Source of the DNA: Larix kaempferi
Taxonomy: Eukaryota; Streptophyta; Pinopsida; Pinales; Pinaceae
NCBI GenBank assembly: GCA_027924585.1
Contig: BSBM01000252.1
Coordinates: 2,170,001 to 2,234,000 of the forward strand
Length of the DNA: 64,000 nucleotides
Direction of reading: 5' to 3'
Position numbers and translations under genes: made by a program. Numbering within the stretch: position 1 is the stretch's first letter; every line of letters begins with the position of its first letter. Below the pieces are notes generated by a model. That model was not told the origin of the DNA, ran no database searches, and saw nothing but the letters and a program-made list of their open reading frames with translations. Of this stretch, positions 46,326 to 56,404 are shown one piece after another.

Positions 46326-48351
46326 TGTAATGTCCCTTCTTAGGAATTTTATTAAAATGGCAATTTTTTACCTTTTTCCCTAGTTTGACCTTTGACTAGT
46401 TTTGATCTCTAGGTCCCAAATTTGCCCCAAATGATCCCAAATATTCTGAGAAGGTATATGAATGATATTAGAACATAAATATGTGTTTCAGGGATTCCTT
46501 TGGACCTTTAAAATACTTCTTCAAATCCTCTTTCAATTCTGATCAATGTAGGTAGCTTTACTAGTGATTTCCCTTTGACTAGTATTGGTCTCTAGGTCTC
46601 AAATTGACTCCAAATTCCTTCAAATATTCAAAGAAGGTGTATGAATGATATTAGAACTTGAATATGATTTTTATGGATGACATATGGCCACCAAAATACC
46701 TATGCAAACTCTCTTAAGATTCTGGACCAATTATGCAATTTTACTAGTAATTTTGGGTTCAAATCTCCATGGGGTAAGTACTGAAAATGGCTTCCCAAAT
46801 GCCTCCAAACCCACTCAAATTTATCAAAAGAGGTATGTAAGGTGTTAAGTATGTTCATAAAGTCTCATATACACCATTAATTGATTATTAAAACTGTTCT
46901 CAACCTCTCCCATTCAACTGCAAAAATCCCCAATTCGACCCTTGGGGAAATGACACTATTTCACCTCCCAATACAACTAAACTGAGTAAAAATGCTTCAA
47001 ATGCTCAAGTACAGTACATTAAACTTATATAATACATCTATGGAAGTATATTGATCACAAATATATCATAGAATAATCCATTCATTCGAAATCATCAGCA
47101 TTGCATTGATTCACAACAAGGTAGTGGGGAGATGGCACTGTTCTTTCATTAAAATTGAGATTTATACATTTCTACTTGGAATTTTGACCTGAAACTTTCT
47201 AGAGATGAAGAAAAGAGTATTGAGTTCATATTACAAAATAAATGGGGCATTAAAATCTCCCCCAAAGACTACAATAGCTCATCAAAAATGCCCTCCCTCA
47301 AGGATCAAGAGTATGCCATCAAAACTGGAAATGGTTGAAGGAGTGAGATGCAATAGAATAAAACATGAGCTTCCCTGTTGCTTAAACCTGCAAATAAAGA
47401 ATCCATTAAAGCTCCAAATGAAAGGTCTGAATCGCCTTTCCAATTACCAACTTGGATGGGAATCTTTCACCCTCGAAATTGGACAAGGCAAGAAACTAGT
47501 CATCCACTAGCTCTCCCTCTTCACAAATGCAATTGCAAATTCTACAAATGATAAAAATCTGGTTTAATTCTTTGTTATTTACATTTATAAACTTCTAATT
47601 TTATCCATAGGTCTAATTTCTTCCAAGAGACTCATGCCAACTCAAGTTGGGAAGAGATTCCAAAGAACGTCACTTGTACAACAATTCCTAGTCTCCCACT
47701 TCCACCAAATCACATGTGGAAGCATATTAGCTTCCCTAACACCCTTGAGCACCCTCTTGGAGTCTAGTTTTAGCCCTGACATGTCATATATGTCATATGT
47801 TAGCCTTCAGGTCTGATTTGTGTCATAGGTGTCATAGCATCTTCATCATTGTTGTCATAGAGCTAGGGAATCTAGCCCAAGTGTCTCACTAGTTCCAAAT
47901 TGCATCTTCCTTTTCCATGGGAGTTAATCTTCCTCTATATTTCGACCTTGGATGAGTCATGCAATGAATAATACCTTTTGGACTCCCCCAAGTATGGTAC
48001 CATTCACCTTGAATTCGAATTGGTGAGAGAATGATGCCAAGTGTAGTGGGGAAATCTAGCCATATGTGGGTCCCACTTCCTCCATGTGTCTTCATGATCA
48101 AATGCCACTTTGATTTTCACTTGTATATATTTATTTATCTCCTTTGTTAAATATTTATGCAATTCTAATGTTCAAACATCATTTATTATCTTCATTATTC
48201 CAAATTCCAAAGCTTCCACCCCAAACCTAGGAAACTAGTAATTTTCCTCCTTGGCAATTATTTGACCTCTAGCATCAATTTGACAAACTCTAATGAATAG
48301 GGGCAATGTGATTAGGCCATTGTGACCCAATGCCAAATTTGGGACATTTCA
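46326..48351 (-). repeat. Element C copy iii 3' LTR (2026 bp)
   Basis: TGTAATGTCCC to GGGACATTTCA, followed by AATCCTCCCTTCCC at 48352-48365, the complement of the polypurine tract. Confidence 0.9.
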
Positions 48352-48365
48352 AATCCTCCCTTCCC
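48352..48365 (-). other. Element C copy iii polypurine tract
   Basis: Purine-rich on the minus strand, adjoining the 3' LTR; same sequence as in copy ii. Confidence 0.8.
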
Positions 48366-48538
48366 AATATTGCTTGCCCTCAATCAATTTTAAACATGGG
48401 TGTTGAAGAACCTGCTTTCTGTATAATTCTTTGAAGTTGCCATTGAATTGCCCAACCTTGAGTCTTTGAGTTTCCATGAAGATTTTAGAGAGGAACCACC
48501 ATGCTTGATACTGCACTACTCTGATAAAAATCACTTTA

Positions 48539-50997
48539 TTAAGTGGGGAAATCCATCTCCCATACTGCTTGTTTCCCCAAAAATTTGAAACCAATGAGAT
48601 ACAAATTATTCCAGGGTCTCATTGCTTGTATTGCACCCCAATAATTAAGAGTGCTCTCCAACCCACACCATTAGTTAAGAGGATTCCTGGATCACATTTT
48701 CTTGTATGCATCCTTCCAAACATAATGAGTACCAAATATATATCATCAAAGTACATAACAACATAATGAAAATGTACATCAAGGATATGCTTCATCAAAG
48801 AGTCATGAAAGTGCTTATACATCCAAGCAAGTAGACCACCATTTTTCAAGTGCATACAAGCTTCAAGTGACCAATCAAATCTGCTCCAATGATATAGGTG
48901 AGGATCGCATGTCCTATAATGTTGCTCCAAAAGGATGTGATATGCATCAAAATATTCAACCATGTATTCTTTCATCCAAGAAGTGAATGAAGATTCTCCA
49001 GTAAAATCTGAACCAAATAATGAGCAGAAAAAACAAGGAGACTTCAAATGACTCAAAGAAGTCTCACCCATACATCCCTGAATGTGAGAGTCATAAAGAT
49101 ATAACAAAGTATGTGTCTTTCAACAAAAAATTTCTCCAATCATTAATCTATTCACCCAAGTGTGGGATGAAGTTCCTACAACATCAAATGAATCAAGTGT
49201 TGAGCAAGAAAAACCATGAGTCTTCAAGTGATTCAAAAGCATATCATAGGTGCATTCGTGTAGATGTGCATCATCATAAAGTAACAAAGGATGCTGCTGC
49301 AAATGTGAATAAGAATGTGCTCCAACCATGTCATCATAAAAGTTAAATCTAGGAGTTCCATACTCCTCATGTGGCACCATAAAAAAGAACCCTTTCACCC
49401 ATACTTCATTGAGACTAATGCTGCAAAACATGGAGTTGTAGGATGTAGGATAATGAACTAACTTAACCAAATGATAAAAAAGTGCAAACGTTTCATCATG
49501 GGAAGGATCCATATGGGTAGTATCATGCAGCTCCTTCAAAAGTGTGAAACCTTTGTCATAGACTGGTTCCAATGTAGAGGAATCATGCTCTTCTTTAAAA
49601 ATTGCATAACCTTCATCAAGAGACAATTCAAGTTCCTCTTCCACCACATCAAGTGTTTGGATATCTTCAAGTTCATCTTTAAACACATTAAGCACATTCA
49701 AATTTCCACATTTCTCATGATCCACCATGTCATGAGAATCCTCCAAACAATCTACCATTTGACAATTTGAAACATAGGAGGAAAAACAAGTATCTTGCAA
49801 CTTTTCAAGAAGTTGCTCATTTTGAATTGTGAGCTTATGAATATCCTCATTATTCTTCAAGTATGCATCATGTAACAATTCATTAAGCTCAAACAAATGG
49901 TTTCTATCAAAAAGAAAAGACATGAAATTACCTTTTATGTGGCACATTTCTCTTTGAATCTTCTCCATGTCTTCAAAGAAGGATGTTTCTTCCAATGAAG
50001 TAGCTCTCCAACAAGAATCTGACACCAATGCTTGAGTGTCATGGAGAATGCCGAGGGACTCTTGGATCTTATTTTCATTCATATTTAAGGACCCTTCAAG
50101 AAAATTAGGCTCTTACAAATGAACCTTCTCATCTTCTTCAATTTTGCTTGGACCAACTTCATGAAGCTCAAGTGGTGATGGGGAAGTTGATCTTGGTTCT
50201 TCTTCAACTGCTAAAAGGTCTTCATTATCATGCTTAATGGAACTTGGGCTTGCAGCAACACTTTCAAAAGTGATCTCTATGTCACCAACATAGAGGTCTG
50301 AGCACCCATTAGTAGGTACTCCTTTATAGTTTAAGCATCCATCAATAGATGCTCTTTGGTTCATGTCTAAGCTAGAAGGTGTCTCGAAATGATCTTCCAT
50401 ATTTTCAATAGAATCTTCTTCGTACTCTTGTGATGTATCTTCATTTTTCTCCTTAAAGAAAGCTGATGCATTTTACCCCTTGTTTTCCTTAGGATCAGTA
50501 TATTTGGAATCTCTTCTTGAATAAATCTCAAAAGCTCTCCTCAAGGAGGACATCATTTCATGCACACATATATGATACTCGCTCCAAGGGTTTTTACAAG
50601 AAGGGCATAAACCTTTCTTCACTAACTCCACATCTTCATTTTTGGGCCTATTTTCAAAAAAATGTTCAACATAGTACTCAAAAGACATGGCATTTTGTGT
50701 ATTTTTGCTCGAAGCAAGATATTCTTGATATTTTTTATATTGTTGGGGCAAGGTTTTATATTTTTCTCTCCATCTTTGGAACTTGCTCATAGAATTATCG
50801 TTGGTTGGTGTGACACACTCATATTCATAATATATAAATTCATAAGAATAATCTTCATTTCTCTTGAAATTGTATGAAGTGTTGCATGATGGCACCTCTT
50901 CCTTGTACCATTCACATTCTGCTTCATATTGCTCATAAGCATATGCATATTCCTCATAATAATTGTACTCATAGGATTCATCATAATAGTAAGAAAT
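48539..50997 (-). pseudogene. Element C ORF, copy iii
   Basis: Full-length counterpart of 30909-33365. The start ATG seen in copies i and ii is ATT here (about 50995-50997). Stops lie after KENKG (50473), after EKVHL (50113), after GEIFC (49120) and after VQYKQ (48619); between them it is open, with 320 codons free at 50082-49120. It keeps the CPSC-HIC cluster, the paired blocks of about 60 residues and LMKHILDVHFHYVVMYFDD. At codon 232 it has Cys, showing that the stop in copy ii is private. Confidence 0.8.
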
Positions 50998-51050
50998 GGT
51001 TTCCAATTATTATTGAATGTATGTACCTAATCCATAGGTGCAAGGACCAT

Positions 51051-51062
51051 GCTCTGATACCA
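51051..51062 (-). other. Element C copy iii primer-binding site (initiator tRNA-Met)
   Basis: Plus-strand GCTCTGATACCA, one base from the LTR edge at 51064. Confidence 0.9.
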
Positions 51063-52764
51063 CTATAATGTCCCTTCTTAGGAATTTTATTAAAATGACA
51101 ATTTTTCACTTTTTTCCCTAGTTTGACCTTTGACTAGGTTTGATCTCTAGGTCCCAAATTTGCCCCAAATGATCCCAAATATTCTGAGAAGGTATATGAA
51201 TGATATTAGAACATAAATATGTGTTTCAGGTATCCCTTTGGACCTTTAAAATACTTCTACAAATCCTCTTTCAATTATGATCAATGTAGGTAACTTTACT
51301 AGTGATTTCCCTTTGACTAGTATTGGTCTCTAGGTCTCAAATTGACTCCAAATGCCATCAAATCTTCAAGGAAGGTGTATGAATGATATTATAAATTGAA
51401 TATGATGTTTATGGATGACATATGGCCACCAAAATACCTCTGAAAACTCTCTTAAGATTCTGGACCAATTATGCAATTTTACTAGTAATTTGGGGTTCAA
51501 ATCCCCATGGGGTAAGTACTAAAATGGCTTCCCAAATGCCTCCAAACCCCCTAAAATTTATGAACCGAGGTATGTAATGTGTTAATTATGTTATTAAAGT
51601 CTCATATGCACCATTAATGTATTATTAAAACTGTTCTCACCCTCTCGCATTCAACTGCAAAAATCCCCAATTCGACCCTTGGGGAAATGGCACTATTTCA
51701 CCTCCTAATACAACTAAACTGAGTAAAAATGCTTCAAATGCTCAAGTACAGTACATGAAACTTGTAGAAGACATCCATGGAAGTATATTTATAAAAAATA
51801 TATCAGAGAATAATCCATTAATTTGAAATCATCAACATTACATTGATTCACAACAAGGTAGTGGGGAAATGGCACTGTTCTTTCATTAAAATTGAGATTT
51901 ATACATTTCTACTTGGAATTTCGACCTGCAACTTTCTGGAGATGAAGAATAGAGTATTTCATTCATATTACAAAATAAATGAAGCATTAAAAGCTCACCC
52001 AAAGAGTACAATAGCTCACCAAAAATGCCCTCCCTCAAGGATCAAGAATATGTCATCAAAACGGGAAATGGTTGAAGGAGTGAGAATCAATATAAGAAAC
52101 CATGCACTTCCCTGCAGCGTACACCTACAAATAAACACTCCATTAAATCTACAAATTAAAGGTCTGAATAGCCTTTCCAATTACCAACTTGGATGGGAAT
52201 CTTTCACTCTCGAAATTGGCCAAGGCAAGAAACTAGTCATCCACTCGCTCTCCCTCTTCACAAATGCAATTGAAAATTCTACAAATGATCAAAATCTGGT
52301 TTCATTCTTTGTTATTGACATTTATAAACTTCTAATGTCCTCCATGGGTCGAATTCCTTCCAAGAGACTCATACCAACTCAAGTTGGAAAGAGATTCCAA
52401 AGAACGCCACTTGTACAACAATTCCTAGTCTCCCATTTCCACCAAATCACATGTGGAAGCATATTAGCTGCCCTAACACCCTTGAGAGCCCTCTTGGAGT
52501 CTATTGTTAGCCCTGAAATTTCATATATGTCATATGTCATCCTTCAGGTCTGATTTGTGTCATAGGTGTCATAGCATCTTCATCATTGTTGTCATCGAGC
52601 TAGGGAATCTCGCCCAAGTGTCTCACTAGCTCCAAATTGCCTCTTCCTCTTCCATGGGAGTTACTCTTCCTCTATATTTCAAACTTGGATGATTCATGCA
52701 ATGAATAATACCTTTTGGACTCCCCCAAGTATGTTACCATTTACCTTGAATTCGAATTGGTGTG

Positions 52765-52769
52765 AGAAT
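52765..52769. repeat. Target-site duplication of element D, left
   Basis: AGAAT, repeated at 56082-56086. The empty site is in copy i near 18715-18722. Confidence 0.92.
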
Positions 52770-53721
52770 TGTGAAAATCCTCACAGCAGATCTAAGAGAT
52801 GATGTATCTCACAAGAGAATAATTATGATTAAGCAAGAAAATAAAAGAAGAGTGATACATGCAGTATAATGAGCAACAGAATAATATGGTACAGTAGAAC
52901 TCAGATAGAAGCAATAATACTTCGGTCATGCTATGTTATTAATCACAAATGGACATATAAATAATACAATGCATGAGGAATTCGAATGCCTAAGGTGGCA
53001 ATTCGAATTAGCCTTCATGGAGTGATCAAAGGATCACTGGAGTGTCATCGGAGCACAACTAGGTGTCCTCATGATCATCGGAGCGCAACTGGAATTCTTC
53101 ATCATCATCAGTGGAGTCATCAATGCTCAAGTAACTGTCAACCATCAGTCAAACTAACTCTGGTAGGTGTAACTGAGTGTAACTCAATGTAACTGAGTGT
53201 AACTGACTGTAACTCAATGTAACTGAGTGTAACTGAGTGTAACTGACTGTAACTCAATGTAACTGAATGTAACTGAGTGTAACTGACTGTAACTCAATGT
53301 AACTGAATGTAACTGAGTGTAACTGACTGTAACTCAATGTAACTAAGTGTAACTGACTGTAACTCAATGTAACTGAGTGTAACTGACTGTAACTCAATGT
53401 AACTGAGTGTAACTGAGTGTAACTGACTGTAACTGACTGTAACTGAGTGACAACTGGACTGGTAGGTGAAGAAGGGCGAGTTGCTCCCTAAAATCAAGGA
53501 AGAAGGGCGCACTAAGCAACTGGAGGGCTAAAACTGAATAGTGAGAAGCTCCTGGGGGCTGGCTAACTGAGGGCTAGGTGCTGGACTGATGACTAGGATG
53601 CATGCAAAATGCATGCAAACCCTAGAATGCATGCAAACCCTAAAAAGGTGCATGCATGACTGAAAATGTAAATGATCAAAATACTGGTGGGACTAGGATG
53701 GAGTATAGGAATATCCTAACA
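52770..53721 (-). repeat. Element D 3' LTR (952 bp)
   Basis: TGTGAAAATCCTCACAGC to AATATCCTAACA. A TATA-like stretch on the minus strand (about 52955-52975) lies downstream of the minisatellite in transcription order, placing the array in U3. Confidence 0.92.
53168..53447 (+). repeat. 10-bp minisatellite in element D 3' LTR (28 units)
   Basis: Unit TGTAACTGAG with variants ending GAC, CAA, GAA and AAG. By count 20 of 28 units keep TAACTG, the core recognised by MYB-type factors. Confidence 0.95.
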
Positions 53722-53730
53722 CCCCCCCTT
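53722..53730 (-). other. Element D polypurine tract
   Basis: CCCCCCCTT on the plus strand directly inside the 3' LTR, that is AAGGGGGGG on the element strand. Confidence 0.8.
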
Positions 53731-53908
53731 AATCCATCCTGGGCCCTGGTAACTAAGACCAAAGGTCACCCAATACAATGAATAATAACAATCAATAAAC
53801 CAAGGAAGTGGGAAAATTTCATGGGAAACATACCCCCTCCTCAAAAAATAGACTGTAAGGCACACATAAAAAATAAAAGCTCCAAACTCAAGCATGTGTG
53901 ATGCTTGG

Positions 53909-54985
53909 TCATATGTCTGGAGGTATCTTCTTCTTGGGAAGAAGTGGATCATGCTCAAAAAGCATGTGCTTGTACTTGCTCTTCAGATCGAATGTGATGA
54001 GAACAAATCCAATAGTATGAGAATGATCCTTGAACCTGTGATTCGAATCAGCTGAGGTAGGATCAAATCTGTGAAAGTGCATATAGTCTTTTGTCTTCTC
54101 CTTTGAACCACCATGGGTGAGATTATGCCAAAAATAACTATTACATGTTTGCTTGAAATCAAAATCAGATTTAAGACTTTCAAAACAGTTTCTTGAGATC
54201 TCCTTTGAACTAGCAAGGGTGAGATCAAAACTATCATATGCATGAGAAATTATCTCAAGCGGGTGGCAATGGCCATATTCTTCAATAACCTTCTGAAAGC
54301 ATGTGCTAATGATCATATAGTAGTAAATAAGAGATGTTTGCTGAAGAGGAGTGAATGCATTACCTCCAATAGCTGATGTTACCTCCGAAATAATCATGTG
54401 ATCATGATGCAAACCAACAAACTCTGGTGCAAGAGAGGATTTAGGACCTTCTGCAATATCTAGAGTGTGAGCTGGCACAGAAAGAGAAGAAAGTTTGAGC
54501 ATGAGCGGAGAATCTGCAAGTTCTTTGTCAACAACTTCAATATGAGATGATACTGGTTCATGATCTGAGAGATCATCAAGGGGAGCGAATGCAACATGAT
54601 CTGAGAGACCATCAGGAGGAGCGAATGCATCATGATCTGAGAGACCATCAAGTGGAGCGAATGCATCAACTTGCTTGCTTTTGAAGGGATTTGGACCAAA
54701 TCCATCATTCTTTTTGCCGAATCTTTCATCCAGATGAGCCCATAATTCTTTTGGAGTTTCAATATCAAAGATGGTCGGGTACAATATGTAATCAGTCATA
54801 GTAAGCTTCATTCTTCCAATGTGCATGTCACCTTTATTCAACCATTTAATCTTCTTTGTAGAGGATTCGAACTCTCTTTCAAAATAGCAATCAAAGAGAT
54901 CATGGCTCTTCAAATATGCTATCATTCTTGGTTTCCATTCATCATAGTTGAATGGAGAAAGAGGAGTAATTTCTTCTAAATTCAT
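53909..54985 (-). CDS. Element D gag (copia type), 358 codons
   Basis: Structural protein of element D. The N-terminus MNLEEITPLSPFNYDEWKPR and MIAYLKSHDLFDCYF fit the start of Ty1/copia gag (the F-x-NY-x-x-W-K-x-R-M-x-A-x-L pattern), followed by ELWAHLDERFGKKNDG. Then three copies of a 12-residue repeat (AFAPLDGLSDHD; 36-bp period, about 54560-54667). The remainder has no zinc knuckle, unlike full copia gag, and is rich in His/Asp/Ser. The frame is open from ATG 54985, 165 bases inside the primer site, to the stop at 53909. No protease or other pol domain follows. It would rely on a helper copia element. Confidence 0.82.
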   Translation of the reverse strand: MNLEEITPLSPFNYDEWKPRMIAYLKSHDLFDCYFEREFESSTKKIKWLNKGDMHIGRMKLTMTDYILYPTIFDIETPKELWAHLDERFGKKNDGFGPNPFKSKQVDAFAPLDGLSDHDAFAPPDGLSDHVAFAPLDDLSDHEPVSSHIEVVDKELADSPLMLKLSSLSVPAHTLDIAEGPKSSLAPEFVGLHHDHMIISEVTSAIGGNAFTPLQQTSLIYYYMIISTCFQKVIEEYGHCHPLEIISHAYDSFDLTLASSKEISRNCFESLKSDFDFKQTCNSYFWHNLTHGGSKEKTKDYMHFHRFDPTSADSNHRFKDHSHTIGFVLITFDLKSKYKHMLFEHDPLLPKKKIPPDI

Positions 54986-55137
54986 TGAAGTTGTAGAAGA
55001 CCTGCAAAAACAATATAGAATAACTGCAACTGCTACTGCTGCAAAAATGCAGAAACTGCTGCAACTGCTGAACTCGAAATCTTGGTAATAACCTGCAAAA
55101 AACTCTCAAGAATGGAGATAAACAATACTCTCAACAT

Positions 55138-55149
55138 GCTCTGATACCA
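55138..55149 (-). other. Element D primer-binding site (initiator tRNA-Met)
   Basis: Plus-strand GCTCTGATACCA, directly abutting the LTR at 55150. Confidence 0.93.
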
Positions 55150-56081
55150 TGTGAAAATCCTCACAGCAGATCTAAGAGATGATGTATCTCACAAGAGAAT
55201 AATTATGATTAAGCAAGAAAATAAAAGAAGAGTGATACATGCAGTATAATGAGCAACAGAATAATATGGTACAGTAGAACTCAGATAGAAGCAATAATAC
55301 TTCGGTCATGCTATGTTATTAATCACAAATGGACATATAAATAATACAATGCATGAGGAATTCGAATGCCTAAGGTGGCAATTCGAATTAGCCTTCATGG
55401 AGTGATCAAAGGATCACTGGAGTGTCATCGGAGCACAACTAGGTGTCCTCATGATCATCGGAGCGCAACTAGAAGTCTTCATCATCATCAGTGGAGTCAT
55501 CAATGCTCAAGTAACTGTCAACCATCAGTCAAACTAACTCTGGTAGGTGTAACTGAGTGTAACTCAATGTAACTGAGTGTAACTGACTGTAACTCAATGT
55601 AACTGAGTGTAACTGAGTGTAACTGACTGTAACTGAATGTAACTGAGTGTAACTGACTGTAACTCAATGTAACTGAATGTAACTGAGTGTAACTGACTGT
55701 AACTCAATGTAACTAAGTGTAACTGACTGTAACTCAATGTAACTGAGTGTAACTGAGTGTAACTGACTGTAACTCAATGTAACTGAGTGTAACTGACTGT
55801 AACTGAGTGACAACTGGACTGGTAGGTGAAGAAGGGCGAGTTGCTCCCTAAAATCAAGGAAGAAGGGCGCACTAAGCAACTGGAGGGCTAAAACTGAATA
55901 GTGAGAAGCTCCTGGGGGCTGGCTAACTGAGGGCTAGGTGCTGGACTGATGACTAGGATGCATGCAAAATGCATGCAAACCCTAGAATGCATGCAAACCC
56001 TAAAAAGGTGCATGCATGACTGAAAATGTAAATGATCAAAATACTGGTGGGACTAGGATGGAGTATAGGAATATCCTAACA
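55150..56081 (-). repeat. Element D 5' LTR (932 bp)
   Basis: Same ends as the 3' LTR. Outside the array only a few differences are seen (near 55471-55475). Confidence 0.92.
55548..55807 (+). repeat. 10-bp minisatellite in element D 5' LTR (26 units)
   Basis: Same array as 53168-53447, two units shorter, which accounts for the 20-bp LTR length difference; 19 of 26 units keep TAACTG. Confidence 0.95.
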
Positions 56082-56404
56082 AGAATGATGCCAAGAGTAG
56101 TGGGGAGCCATATGTGGGTCCCACTTCCTCCATGTGTCTTCATGATCAAATGCCACTTTGATTTTCACTTGTATATATTTGTTTAGATCCTTTATTAAAT
56201 ATTTATTCCATTCTAATTTTCAAACATCATTTATTATCCCCATTATTCCAAATCCCAAAGCTTCCACCCCAAACCTAGGAAACTAGTAATTTTCCTCCTT
56301 GGCAATTATTTGACCTTTAGCATCAATTTGACAAACTCTAATGAATAGGGCCAATGTGATTAGGCCATTGTGACCCAATGCCAAATTTGGGACATGACAC
56401 ATAG

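Larger units (their letters stand above)
52770..56081 (-). mobile_element. Element D: small non-autonomous copia gag-only element (3312 bp)
   Basis: LTRs of 952 and 932 bp that differ mainly by two 10-bp repeat units, an interior of 1428 bp with an initiator-Met primer site, one gag ORF and a C-rich (minus-strand purine) tract. No protease, integrase or RT. This matches the layout of TR-GAG elements (terminal repeats plus gag) described in plants. Near-identical LTRs suggest a recent insertion. Confidence 0.9.
46326..56399 (-). mobile_element. Element C copy iii, split by element D
   Basis: Minus strand; 3' LTR, interior, primer site and 5' LTR all present, 6757 bp once element D and its 5-bp duplication are removed. 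Flanked by CATAG at 46321-46325 and 56400-56404. It is the unit-2 twin of copy i and keeps what copy i lost. Confidence 0.92.
51064..56399 (-). repeat. Element C copy iii 5' LTR, interrupted by element D
   Basis: Segments 51064-52769 (1706 bp) and 56087-56399 (313 bp) together make 2019 bp, ending GGGACATGACA. The uninterrupted form is at 17016-19033. Confidence 0.9.

Noticed and set aside
53168-53447. CRISPR-like array
   Set aside because: Units are directly adjacent with no spacers, in a plant LTR.
53294-53512. Minus-strand frame of Ser/Val/Thr/Leu/Tyr repeats (and its twin at 55664-55879)
   Set aside because: A product of translating the 10-bp minisatellite; a 10-bp period gives a 10-residue repeat in any open frame.
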